Below are positions 1-10,800 of a DNA stretch of 60,000 bases, one piece after another. Numbering within the stretch: position 1 is the stretch's first letter; the number at the start of each line of letters is the position of its first letter. The notes under the pieces were generated by a model, which saw nothing but the letters and a program-made list of their open reading frames with translations, made no database searches and was not told where the DNA came from. The stretch covers positions 1,126,234 through 1,186,233 of the forward strand of contig RPFO01000310.1 in NCBI GenBank assembly GCA_009746045.1, read 5' to 3'. The position numbers and the translations under genes were made by a program. The stretch comes from Mesostigma viride (taxonomy: Eukaryota; Streptophyta; Mesostigmatophyceae; Mesostigmatales; Mesostigmataceae).

Positions 1-411
1 GTGAGGTAGGACTTGGGAGAGCATGTTCAAAATCAAGCCGGCCTTTTATGCCGTTTGTCCTTGTTGATTTTCCTGCATCAGACAAGTTCCCTCCGTGCAC
101 CAACATTTGTCCCCTGGCTATAGTTGCGCATGCACAATCCTGACCTCCTGCAATGCTTTATAGTCCAACATTTGTGGAATACGGGCTGCTTAACCGAGTG
201 TGTCGTTCATCTGTCATCTATGTCTGCATTGCTGACCTTGCGGATCTTGAATCGCATGGGATGGCTCCATCGGTGTCTTCACTGCCTGTGAGCAATGCAA
301 TGGCTGCATGTGGTGAAGAAGATCTGGATGTGGCCAGGATGTCTGTTTTTTCCCAGCAGGTATCCCCTCGTAATCGCAGTTTTGAATAATCTTGCCAAGG
401 TTCATATATGT
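1..411 (+). other. Intron sequence of an ankyrin-family gene
   Basis: No exon is visible. The stretch from about 240 to 411 resembles the introns that separate ANK exons elsewhere in the window, for example the segment after 30130, including a shared run around the words for 'gtggtgaagaagat'. It is probably part of gene 1 or a gene further left, cut off by the LINE insertion that follows. Short open frames here do not resemble a protein. Confidence 0.5.
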
Positions 412-591
412 AAACAAAACGAAAATGGCTGACGGCGGTATGGCTGACGGCGGAGTTCAGATCTTTTGCATCTGAGCCCCAAATTCGGTCAGACCACTTG
501 CATTCGATGCGCTTTTTTGAGACGCACCCGCCGGTATAATCGGTTACGGCTGAAACGCAGTATTGCCAAAGTTATCACGTGACAAGCAGCT

Positions 592-1968
592 ATGACGACC
601 CCTAAAGCAAAACGGGGTTTGGAAAAGGAGCTTACCGGCTCCCAGCCCAACCCTCTCGCCATCGTTCTTGCCCAGCCGCCTGGGCTCGCCAACTCACCGC
701 CAGCAGACCAATCGCCAAGCGCCTCGCCTGAGCCCAAGAAACCATGCCACGATCGCCACAAATGGAGCAAATTCTTGCCCGGCGACCAACTGTTCACCCT
801 CCTCGAGTGGCAGAAGCTGTCGCCGCAGGAAGTCGTCGAAGTTCTCCAGTTCCTCACACAGGAGCGGAAGCTCTTTGTGGCCTGGAGAGGGGGGACGGCT
901 ATCGACTACCGCGACACGTCCTGGCTCTACAACTGTGACGAATCCCGCCAACGCACGGTTATCTTGACCAGCTACTACCAGCGCAGCTTCGGCGACATCC
1001 ACAGAGCACTTTGGAACGCACTCAACGCCCCAGCCCCCGCACAGCCGGCAGCCCCATCGGATTCCTCCCTCTGCAAGGATGACATCCGCGCAGTGCTGGA
1101 GGAGCACGTGACCTGGCCGCTGGCCGAGAAGATGACCTCGCTGAACACCACGCTCAACACGGTCGAGGCCCGGGTCTCCAACGTGGAAACCAAGGTCGTC
1201 CACAAGCTACAACCACAGTTCACGGCGCTACACACCGCGGCGCAGGCTTCGGAAACGCATGCTGCACTTGTCTCTCGCCTTAACCAGGTGGAAGGCAAGT
1301 GCGGCGTGCTCATGAAGAAGCTTGAGGCCATCACCGCCCACACCGAGGCCCTGGCCACACAGGTCCCAAAGCTAGCGGAGCAGACGGCCACCATTGCCTC
1401 CCAGCCACCCCGGCAGGATGCTGGTGACCTCCCGCTCTCCTATGCGGACCTGCTGCGGTCAGCGACCGCCTCCACCACCGACGCCATCGCCACGAAGCTC
1501 CAGGAGCTGGAGGACCACCGCCAGGCCCAGCAACGGGAGGTCACCGATCGCGCTCGCCGCGAGTGCCGAGTGGTGCTACGTCGCTTCCCCCAGAAGCCAG
1601 GTGAGACGTCAACCTCCCTTGCTGACGAGATCAAGAACCAGCTTCTTACCCTCATGGGCCTGGTAGGTGAGGTAGAACTGCGTGGGTGCCACCGCCTTCC
1701 CCACTCACGGGACAAGGCGGCCACCCCACCAGTCCTGCTCACCTTCCTCTCCCCTGAGGATAAGCAGCGGTTCCTCTCTCGTCGCAAGCAGTTGCACGAC
1801 CTCACCTGAACGCTGGACGACGACCGGATCCCCGCTCAGCAACAGCAGCGACGCGACCTGTGGCCGGAATACCTCCGCCATAAGCAGGACCCCCAGAAGC
1901 CCAAGGTGTACTGGAGGGGCGGGGACCTGATGATCAACCACAAGATGTGGACGCCCCCAGCGGGCTAG
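592..1968 (+). pseudogene. LINE ORF1 nucleic-acid-binding protein, one in-frame stop
   Basis: The frame opens at ATG 592 and runs 405 codons to TGA at 1807-1809. It then stays open in the same frame to TAG at 1966-1968, for 458 codons in all including the stop. The N-terminus is basic and proline-rich. Residues about 165-260 are heptad-like coiled coil, where LINE ORF1 proteins trimerise. Residues about 315-400 look like the RRM-like ORF1 domain (a 'RRECRVVLRRFP' strand, then 'GCHRLPHSR' and 'PPVLLTFLSPEDKQRFL'). The sequence beyond the stop is a typical C-terminal domain ending near 'MINHKMWTPPAG'. The TGA most simply reflects a CGA to TGA transition. The family has RNA-binding and chaperone activity in the retrotransposition particle. 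Assigned by architecture, not by search. Confidence 0.7.
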
Positions 1969-2370
1969 AATAGCAATAGCCCTAGCTTGTAACCATTGGA
2001 GTCACTGCCGCTAAGGCAGCCATGCCTAGAATGTTTGCCTAGCTGTGCCAACACACCTAGTCACGTGCCGCCAACGCACGGTACACAACCAGCCATAGCC
2101 TTAGCCTAGTCCTAGTACAGCCATGCTACGCCCTGGCTATGTTCAGATTACTTGCCCACGCTATACTTGTTATGCTACGCTTACATGGGTCTTATTGCAC
2201 CCACAGTTTGCCGGATCGTTAGCGTGTCCGTTCAGCTAACGCGCCCGATTGCGGCTGTGGCATGCCTTTGGCATGAAGGAGACTGGGGGTCTCTGCCCTT
2301 TCTCCTGTAGTGCACACACAGGGATTAAAAGCACTTCGGTGCTCCGTGACTCCTCAACGGGAGCACGAGT
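1969..2370 (+). other. 3' region of the LINE with hairpins
   Basis: There is no coding potential. Near the 3' end lies a compact hairpin with a TTCG loop (2331-2342, GCAC-TTCG-GTGC). An alternative 7-bp stem overlaps it, GTGCTCC at 2339-2345 pairing with GGAGCAC at 2360-2366. Such 3' structures are used by some LINEs for template recognition by their reverse transcriptase; that role here is inference. Confidence 0.45.
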
Positions 2371-2399
2371 TTAATTAATTAATTAATTAATTAATTAAT
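2371..2399 (+). repeat. (TTAA)n tail of the LINE
   Basis: About seven perfect TTAA units directly follow the hairpin region. A short tandem tail in place of poly(A) is a known 3' end type for non-LTR elements. It marks the insertion's right border. Confidence 0.8.
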
Positions 2400-2680
2400 G
2401 TATTCCATGTCCCAGGGCAGGGTATTCCATCACGGAAGGTTTTGGGTCGTGGTTGTGAACGTGCCGTGATCGGCAGGCGTGGCTGTTTGCACCAGCCATA
2501 TGGCTCTGTGGCAAGAATGTGGCGGTGGCAGTGATAAGGTACAATGGCTGTGTGAATTGGCGCAGGAGCCCTTTGCTGACATAAACGGCGGGTTCCTGTG
2601 GATGCTGACATGTTTGTGTGTTTTGTGGCTGTTATCATACGAGCGGGTTGTCATGGGACTTTTATGGCTGCTGCCTCCAG
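2400..2680 (+). other. Intron upstream of ANK exon A (gene 1)
   Basis: This is family intron sequence ending in the acceptor 'ctgcctccag'. It includes the conserved pre-acceptor segment ('ggatgctgacatgt', then 'gggttgtcatgggac') that precedes nearly every ANK exon in the window. Confidence 0.6.
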
Positions 2681-2779
2681 TACGGGAGTACTCCATTGCA
2701 TTATGCATCAAGGAACGGCCACCTCGATGTCGTCCATCATCTCGTCGCAAGCGGCGCAGACGTGGAGGCCAAGGACGGG
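2681..2779 (+). CDS. Gene 1 ANK exon A (one ankyrin repeat)
   Basis: The exon is 99 nt, 33 codons, entered in phase 0 after 'ctgcctccag' and left in phase 0 at donor GTCAGT (2780). It encodes exactly one ANK repeat: Y-G-S then TPLH, Y at position 8, RNGH, and a helix-2 core reading LDVVHHLVASGADVEAK. ANK repeats are protein-binding modules. The exon is followed by a ~840-nt intron that is nearly duplicated after exon B. Assigned to gene 1 by position. Confidence 0.75.
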
Positions 2780-3621
2780 GTCAGTGATAACTTCATGCAG
2801 TGCGCAAGGGGGATGTGTTTTTTCTTAATGGTCGCATAGCCCTTGAGCAACGCAATGACCCCGTGTGGTGAAGATGTTTGGAATGTGGCCAGGGTTTGTG
2901 GTTTGTTTCAAGCATGTATGTACTCGTCATCGGAGTTTTCAATTATTATGCGGAGGTTAATAACACGTGCTTAGCTTGAGAGTGGTGCAAGGAGAAGAAC
3001 CTGTATCGCGCTTGTGCATATCCTTTGGGCTCCTATCTCTGACATCCCCGACTCCTTACCTCCCTTAACTGTGAGAAAAAAAAGGAGGTTTCTGTGTATT
3101 TGGGCACACGCTTGTATCCCTCTTCTTGTCATGCCGTGGGATGTCTCCTTCCAGCCATGTGCATGCGCAGTTCCCGAACGTCTGCGAAGCTTTTGTCCCC
3201 GATTGCGAAAGACATGCGCTCAGTGGGCTATTGTCCCGTGGTCCATCTCTGCATTTTGGACCTTCCCTATGGCTTGGCACGGCAGGTAGTGATAGTTGGG
3301 AGAGATCCATCCACGTCTCCACTGTCCCGGGGCCCTCTGTCACACCCAGATCCCAGCAGGCTGTGGGTGGTATAGCCGTGAACACGATATGGCATGGAGT
3401 GGTAGGCGTGGCTTGGCTTAGCTTCTTGCACTGGCCAGGAGGTCAGCTTGTCAAGATGGTGGCAGTGGCAGTGATCAGGTGCAATGGTTGTGTTGCTTGG
3501 TGCGGGATTCTTTTTGCTGCAGGACACGGCGGGGTCCTGCGAATGCTGACATGTCCATGTTTTGCGTGGCTGTTGTCATGTGCCCGGGTTGTCACGGGAC
3601 TTGTGTGGCTGCTACCTCCAG
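2780..3621 (+). other. Intron A-B, duplicated unit
   Basis: About 842 bp, roughly 5% different from the next intron (3721-4557) over its first 500 nt by hand comparison; exon-to-exon spacing is 941 and 936 bp. It is the product of a recent tandem duplication. Open frames here (for example 3014-3289) also occur in the copies at 3956 and 28797, but they ignore splice signals and are not called as genes. Confidence 0.6.
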
Positions 3622-3720
3622 ATTGGGAGAACCCCGCTACATGAGGCGTCCAGCAACAGCAAGCTGGATGTCGTCCAGCATCTCATCGCCAGCGGCGCAG
3701 ACGTGAACGCCAAGGACGAT
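3622..3720 (+). CDS. Gene 1 ANK exon B (one ankyrin repeat)
   Basis: The exon is 99 nt, phase 0 at both ends, acceptor 'gctacctccag' and donor GTCAGT at 3721. The repeat starts I-G-R-TPLH with E at position 8. It has SNSK where most copies have xxGH, so the turn glycine is replaced by serine. The helix-2 core is the family form LDVVQHLIASGADVNAK. Confidence 0.75.
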
Positions 3721-4557
3721 GTCAGTGATGACTCCATGCAGTGCGCAAGGGGGATGTGTTGTTTCTTAATGGTCGCATAGCCCTTGAGCAACGCAATGAG
3801 ACCCCGCGTGGTGAAGGTGTTTGGAATGTGGCCAGGGTTTCAGGTTTGTTTCAAGCATGTATGTACTCGTAATCAGAGTTTTCAATGATTATGCGGAGGT
3901 TAATACACGTGCTTAGCTTGAGAGTGGTGCAAGGAGAAGAACCTGTATCGCGCTTGTGCATATCCTTTGGGCTCCTATCTCTGACATCCCCGACTCCTTA
4001 CCTCCCTTAGCCATGAGGAAAAACATGATGTTTCTGTGTATTTGGGCACATGTTTGTATCCCTCTTCTTGTCATGCCATGGGATGTCTCCTCCCAGCCAT
4101 GTGCATGCGCAGTTCCCGAACGTCTGCGAAGCTTTTGTCCCCGATTGCGGAAGACGTGCACTCAGTGGGCTACTGTCCCGTGGTCCATCTCTGCATTTTG
4201 GACGTTCCCTATGGCTTGGCACGGCAGGTAGTGATAGTTGGGAGAGCTCCATCCACGTCTCCATTGTCCCGGGGCCCTCTGTGCCAGATCCCAGCAGGCT
4301 GTGGGTGGTAGCCGTGAACACGATATGGCATGGAGTGGTAGGCATGGCTTGGCTTAGCTTCTTGCACTGGCCAGGAGGTCAGCTTGTCAAGATGGTGGCA
4401 GTGGCAGTGATCAGGTACAATGGCGGTGTTGATTGGTCCGGGATCCTTTTTGCTGCAGGACACGGCGGGTTCCTGTGAATGCTGACATGTCCATGTGTTG
4501 TGTGGCTGATGTTATGCCCCTGGGTTGTCACGGGACTTGTGTGGCTGCTGGATCCAG
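3721..4557 (+). other. Intron B-C, duplicated unit
   Basis: About 837 bp, near copy of intron 2780-3621. It ends in 'gctggatccag'. No other feature is seen. Confidence 0.6.
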
Positions 4558-4656
4558 GGTAGCAGTACCCCGCTACATGTTGCATCATACAACGGCCGTC
4601 TGGATGTCGTCCAGCATCTCATCGCCAGCGGCGCAGACATGGAGGCCAAGAATAAT
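4558..4656 (+). CDS. Gene 1 ANK exon C (one ankyrin repeat)
   Basis: The exon is 99 nt, phase 0/0, donor GTCAGT at 4657. It reads G-S-S-TPLH, V at position 8, YNGR, then LDVVQHLIASGADMEAK. Against exon B, 16 of the first 42 nt differ while the next 39 nt are identical. The upstream 180 nt of intron differ at about 18 positions (hand count). Confidence 0.75.
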
Positions 4657-5173
4657 GTCAGTTTCTGGGTTCATGCCAGTGAGCAAGGGGGATGTGCTGT
4701 TTCTTAATGGTCGCATAGCCCTTGAGCAACGGAATGACCGTGTGTGGTGAACAAGATAATGACGCATTCAGGATATCTGGTTTGTTTCCAGCATGTATGC
4801 CCTTGTAATTGGAGTTTTAAATTACCTTGTTGAGGTTAATCTGTGTCATGCCTCCATTCATGTCTCCATCCATGTCTGCACTGTCCCAGATCAGGGTATC
4901 TCAGTCAGATCTCGGCAGGCTGTTAGTAGTAGTTGCAGGCATGGCATCGCCTGGATTGGCAGGCATGTCTTGGCTTCTTGCACTTGCCAGGAGGTCAGCT
5001 TGTCAAGATGGTGGCAGAGGCAGTGTTCAGGTACAATGGCGGTGTTGATTGGTGCGGGATCCTTTTTGCTGCACAACACGATGGGGTCCTGTGGATGCTG
5101 ACATGTGCATGTGTTCTGTGGCTGTTGTCATGCGCCTGGGTTGTCACGGGACATCTGTGTCTGCTTCATCCAG
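4657..5173 (+). other. Intron after exon C, up to a broken exon
   Basis: Family intron sequence of about 517 bp ending in an intact-looking acceptor, 'cttcatccag'. No other feature is seen. Confidence 0.5.
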
Positions 5174-5198
5174 GAGGGGTGGGCCCACAAGCCCTTGT
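5174..5198 (+). pseudogene. Truncated ANK exon (exon D) at a duplication breakpoint
   Basis: After the acceptor 'cttcatccag' the first codons (GAG GGG TGG GCC CAC) match the start of an ANK exon with a G-W-T/A-P type beginning. The repeat is then lost and a TAA follows at 5196-5198. Sequence downstream belongs to a different module, which starts at about 5238. If the remnant is skipped, exon C joins the terminal exon in frame. Confidence 0.5.
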
Positions 5199-5349
5199 AA
5201 GATTCCTTTGTAGCAATGGTGATGCAAGTGCCTGGGCATCGTGGCTGGGTTCTAGTTCCAATTCATTCTGAGAGAATGCCATCAGATTGATTGCTCATAA
5301 AAGTCGCAAGGTCTCTTTTATCTAAAAGCATGCCAATTGCTCCCTTGAC

Positions 5350-5391
5350 TTGCCCCCGTCCCCCCCCCCCCCCCCCTCCCCATTTATGACA
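5350..5391 (+). repeat. C-rich homopolymer tract
   Basis: A run of about 18 C follows 'ttgcccccgt' and lies between 'gacttg' and 'catttatgac'. The homologous place in copy 2 (12605-12662) is a longer C-tract broken by T. Both sit 150-200 bp before the (GGCT)n array. G-quadruplex or i-motif potential is obvious from the composition; no role is known. Confidence 0.7.
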
Positions 5392-5540
5392 TGCTTTCTT
5401 CTGTGTACTGTAGCGTAGGTGGCCCAAGGCCTTGGCATACTGTAGTGGGCAGTTCAGTGCTTCTGAAGAATTCAATCAAGATTGCAGGTTGTCAAGCAAT
5501 AATTTGAAACCCGCCCTTAGTTAAGCCTCTTGGTCGCTTT

Positions 5541-5928
<388 letters not shown>

Positions 5929-6052
5929 TATTTTTACGCCCCTCATCCTACTCCACCGCCGTGGCATACGTTGTCTATGGGCCCATTAGCTTGATGAGAG
6001 GTTTCAACCTGATGTTGTGATATGCCATCTGCTAACAAATTAATGATTGCAG

Positions 6053-6226
6053 AGGGGGGCAACGCCCCTGGACCTGGCTGAGGAACAGAAGAAAACGGAC
6101 GTAGCACAGATGTTGCGTCATGCTGCGGCCAAGCCAACAGTGGCCCAACCACGAGTGCAACATCCACCTGCCGCACCAAACAAGCCGCAGATGCAACACC
6201 GGACAGACCCAGCTGAGGGAAAAGCA
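6053..6226 (+). CDS. Gene 1 terminal half-ANK exon and linker
   Basis: The exon is 174 nt, 58 codons, phase 0 at both ends. The acceptor is 'gattgcag' and the donor GTGAGT is at 6227. It begins R-G-A-TPLDLAEEQKKTDVAQML, the first half of an ANK repeat with a degenerate helix 2. A proline/glutamine-rich linker (A-A-K-P... to EGKA) follows. It joins the ANK array to the coiled-coil region of the next exon. The near-identical copy in gene 2 is at 13061-13234; gene 3 has a shorter version. Confidence 0.7.
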
Positions 6227-7882
6227 GTGAGTGCGGACAATCATTGTGATATTGCCCTCTGTATAGCCACTTAGTAGCTTTCCAAGGACACTTGGAGCTA
6301 AGCACGCCCTTAGTGACCAAGGGCTTGCATCTGGCACGTGCAGAGATTTGACTTCATGTATCTCTGCAGAGCACAGCTACTTGTACATTAAGTAGGGTGA
6401 CAACCACAAACTGAAAAACTGCAAACTGGCGATAGCCCTGGTGGAACGTCATGCGTTGCGATGACACTTAGATCCCTAGTTGGCATGTTTGTCCATAATG
6501 GCGATTTCTTTCTTCTTTGATTGCGTGCTCAGAGTGTGACATATCCTCATGTTTAGCTTTGCTCAATATGCCAGTGTGGGCGGTACCTAGTGGTCGCGAT
6601 GGCTCACTAGGGACATACTAGCGATGTCGTTCGAGCTCGTTTGGCATGCTCTTAGTAATGGACTGGTACTACTAGAACTGCTGCCCATGCCTGGCTAGGT
6701 ACTTTCTACGCTGCCTGCAGCAGCTGCATGTTTCGCTTCTGCATGTCACAAATACAGATAGCCATGTGTTGCAGCTCTGTTGCCTGCGTGAATTTGTTGG
6801 TGCTTTTTGTAGCACCAGCTGCTACGAAAAAGAAAAGGCGGTAAAGATGGAGAGAGTGCATGTTATGCCAGTATATCCGCATCAGCACCGTCATTTCGAG
6901 TAGAGTAAGTGGTGCCGTTTCTTCAGGAAATTGCTGCTTTGTTTTCAAACGGAGCTTAGGCTGTTAAATAAGGTATGTATGTGCTGATCGACTGTCTCTA
7001 GCTAGGCAGCACTCATTGTCTCGCCAATAAATGATGGAAGCATGATAGGCTGAGGATAACTTATTTCAACCGTGAAGTGAGGGCAATGTCAAGTTGAGTG
7101 GCATCGAAAAATCATATTTTAAATTCCAAGGCTGCTGGGATAGATAGTAGTGTCATAGGGAGTCAGATGGCCAGGGCTGGAGCTTTTTAACATCAATTTT
7201 CCATCGAGCTGCCGGGCCAGTTGGTGACTTGCCATGCTGTATTTATTTGAACAGCACAAAATTCTCCAGAGAAGCTGCTGCCTAAATTCAGCTTGGGAGC
7301 CTGCACCACTTACATAATCACATGATGGCCGTTAACGGGCTTGGTCCTTGTGAAATGTGGTTTTGCATGGTTGTCAGGTTAGTTATGCAGTGGTTGGTAA
7401 TGGACTAGGCGTCTCACCATATTCCGGCAATGCATGTCACCGATTGCTTAACCCTTCATTTTTTCATACACAACCCCTTCATTTTTTTCCACGTCTATGT
7501 GAGCGCTTTGGATCAGGGCAGGACTGCCTGACAGCCTTCTGAGGCCTTCAGCCCTGACACAAGCATAGTCATCCTCACCCCATTTCCTATCGTTTCCTTA
7601 CCCTAAATCGGCCAACTCCCATCCCCGGCTGATATGCATGGATGTGCGAACCTAGGGTGGGTGTCAACATGTTACCGAGTTAGAACCCAAACTACTTACT
7701 AGGAGCCCGGCTGGAACATATGTGACGTAGGGTGCCCGAATCTCAATGACATGCTGCCTCAGGCACTTCCTTTGCCATTAAATTGAACCTTGGAAACATT
7801 AATTTCCTGTTCTCCATCCTACATCCTGACGGTAGGAATTTTCTGACCTTGTTATCTGCTTGTGCTGGATTGGACCATGCAG
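6227..7882 (+). other. Intron between terminal ANK exon and kinase exon, gene 1
   Basis: 1,656 bp, strongly similar to the gene 2 intron at 13235-15031 and largely unlike the 744-bp intron of gene 3. It contains an AATAAA (near 7025) shared with copy 2, which is probably not functional. No further exon is convincing. Confidence 0.55.
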
Positions 7883-10800
7883 GATATGAAGGATGCTTTT
7901 GCAGAGATCGACTGGTCCGCCCGCCAGCTGGATCCCGAACCTGGCCTCCTGGCCAGCCTGGAGGGCAAAGTAACCATCATGCAAGGAACCTGGACAGTTG
8001 CGCAGCTGGCTCACCGCATGGGGGTGGTGGTGAAGGGCAGCGCCTTGAATGCGGCAAGATTGGGCACAGAGCCTAGGCAAGAGGATCAGCGAAGCAGGGA
8101 GCAGCTGGCCCAGGCGCAGGCACAAGAGGACGTCATGCACCGCAAGCTGGCCCACCTTCGCCGGAACAGCACGGACGTGGCTGCGGCAAGGGAGCGGGAT
8201 GACGCGGTGCAGGCATATGCGAGCAGCCTTCAGGCTCTGCATGAGACTTTGGAGAAGAAGGCAGGCCTGTCGGAGCAGCGGCATAAGCAGCAGCTGGCGC
8301 TCAAGGAAACTATGGGTTTGTTTGACAGCAGCCAAGAGACATTGCCTGCTAGCGATGCGGGGAAAGGGCCTGAGCCAGACATGGAGTCAGCTGGCCGGCT
8401 GGCGCTGGAGCAGCTGAGGGCAGTGGTGAAGGACTGCAATGATGAGCTGATGCCTGCAGCGGTGGCTACACAGAAAGCGATGGAGCATTTGCAGGCGTGC
8501 TTGGAGAAACAGCAAAGCATCGCAACCAAATTGCGGGGTCGGCTGGACGCTGCCGTCCAGTCAGGGCAGCGGTTTGCAGCCTCAGTGCTTTCCCAGCTGA
8601 AGGGCGAGACTCCCGAGGAGGATGGCAGACATGCACGCAAGATGTCAGAGATAACATCCTTGCGTGAGAAGGAAGTGCGCAGGATGATGGCCCTGCGAGA
8701 GAGCATCCCAGGGACCCTGTCTCGCCTAGCCGCTGCTCAGCAGGAGAGCAAGCTGATCCAACGACAGCTCAGAAACACGCGCCATGACATCTTGGACGCG
8801 GAGGATGATGGGCGCACGGGGCAGCTGCAGCAGCTCAAGGAGAAGGAGAGGGCGCTGCTGGAGCAGGCCTCCAAGTTGGCTGCGGAACAAGCCATACTGT
8901 CTGAGTTGTTGGCGGATGCCAAGCTGCAGCAGTGGTACCCGGACTTGCTGGCGCAGGAGGAGCGCATCAAGGAGCTGCACAAATTTTTACCTGCAGGGAC
9001 CAGCAGGGACCTTATGGACAACGAGTGGAACCTCTCCAAGTTCCGCGATAGCTCTGGAAAGCCTCTCATTTCAGGGAGTGTTGTATGGCGGGTGAGGCTG
9101 ATGGAGGACTGGAATGGCAGGCAGTGGGTGGTGAAAGCAATGGGGCCAGGGCCGGAGTTGCGGCGAGAGGTCAACCGACTGAAGGCGTTGCAGCACCCGC
9201 TGGTGATCCCCCTGGAGCGGGTGTTCATCGATAACAACGTGGCCTACCTGCAGATGCCCTACTACAAGAACGGGAACCTGCGTGGCTGGGTTGACAGCAT
9301 CGTGGGCGCCCAGAAGGGGGCAGTGAGCCTGACCACCCAGCAGGGTGCGCAGATCTGGAGCACGATGAAGCAGGTCTTCCAGGCGGTGGCCTTCCTCCAC
9401 CGCAAGGGCATCGTGCACCGCAACCTCAAGCCGGAGAATGTGCTGCTGCAGGATGATGGCCAGATCGCGCTGTGTGACTTTGGGGTCAGCCACGATGTGC
9501 TGGCCCACCTGCAGACGACCAAGGCAACGCTGGCCGTGGGGGGATACACCGCGTGCTATGCCGCCCCGGAGGTGCTTGCGGGGAAGGGCGTGTCCGCAAG
9601 CAACGCGTACGCCGAGGACCTGTGGTCCCTGGGGTTGATGCTGCTGGAGCTGGCAGGGACTCGGCTGTCTTGGAACCCGACGACCTCCCGCCTGGAGGAT
9701 GAGCAGGGTCACCCCGTCAACACGGCCGACTTGCTGGTGGGCAAGTCCAAGTGGCACCGTGATCTGATCACCCTGGCTAACTCCCTGCTTCAGGTGGATC
9801 CTGATGCCCGGCCCAGTGCTGACGCAATCCTTACCAGCGAGCTCTTCCAGCAAGACCCCTCCGCCAGCCAGGTGCAGCAGAACCGTCATCTGCTGCTGCT
9901 GACCAGCCACCTGGCGAAGCTGCGGCAGAGCCCTCAGGGTGGCGGGCGGCCCAAGATCCACGTGATGAGGTTGGACGTGCGCGAGGGGCCAGGCATGGTT
10001 GCCCCGGTGCTGGCGCTGTTTGCTCGGGAGGACGTCAAGCCCGAGGAGACCGTGGTGGGCGAACATGCGGGCGTGCGCATCCCTCTCTCTGAGGTGCTCC
10101 ACAACTTCTTTGAGGCGGTGGTGCTGCCCGCTGCAGGCCTGTTTGAGCAGGGCAAGGCGGATGGCGAGGATGCCAGTGGGTCTGGAGTGGCCTCCCAGGT
10201 GCGCGAGGGGGTGGCCTTCCTTCCCAGGGTTTGCCAGGCCAGGGACGCCAAGGCCGTGGAGACCCACCGGCAGCGGCTGCGCACGGTGGGCAAGATCTTG
10301 GCCAAGGCGGTGCTGCAGTGCATCCACGTGCCGGTCCAGTTTTGCAGCGCGCTCTTCTGTGCGCTGGTGGCCAAGGATGACCTCACGCAGTACAGCACGG
10401 CCGACTGCCTGGAGATGCTGGCGGAGTTTGACCCCACCGACGCGCGTCGCATGCGCGTCACGCTGGCCATGAAGCACGGGGACGGCGAATCGGGGATCAC
10501 CCTGGGGGCCCTCATGGGCGATGCCGACGCGAATGAGACCCTCATGACGGATGCCAACAAGGACCTGCTCGTGCGCAAGGCGATCCACCACCGCCTGGTC
10601 CTGACGCGGGCGGCCGAGCTCACAGAGGTGCGCGCCGGCTTCCTGTGCCTCGACTGGGAGCCCCTGCTGGGTGTCCTGTCGCCGTTTGACCTGATGACCC
10701 TTTTCTTTGGGACGGACTACCTGGACGTCAGCCGCGTCAGCCAGGCATTCCAGCTGGACACCGCCAGCTGGGTGGGCAGGGAGGCGCAAGGGCAGCAGGC

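Larger units (their letters stand above)
412..2399 (+). mobile_element. ORF1-only LINE-like (non-LTR) retroelement
   Basis: Sequence foreign to the ANK intron begins at about 412 and ends with a (TTAA)n tail; ANK-intron sequence resumes after it. It has a short leader with a duplicated 'atggctgacggcgg', one ORF of LINE ORF1 type, about 400 bp of 3' sequence with hairpins, and the simple-repeat tail. No reverse transcriptase or endonuclease ORF is present, so it would depend on a partner element in trans, like the half-L1 elements known in mammals. No clear target-site duplication was seen. The left border is approximate. Confidence 0.65.

Noticed and set aside
3014-3289. Conserved ORF starting MHILWAP, repeated at 3956 and 28797
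   Set aside because: Lies inside duplicated introns, not conserved in other ANK introns and frame broken in the third copy; similarity is explained by recent duplication.
7020-7030. AATAAA as a gene end in the gene 1 and 2 introns
   Set aside because: It lies between two exons joined by matched phase and family structure, and the region lacks a gene that would end here.
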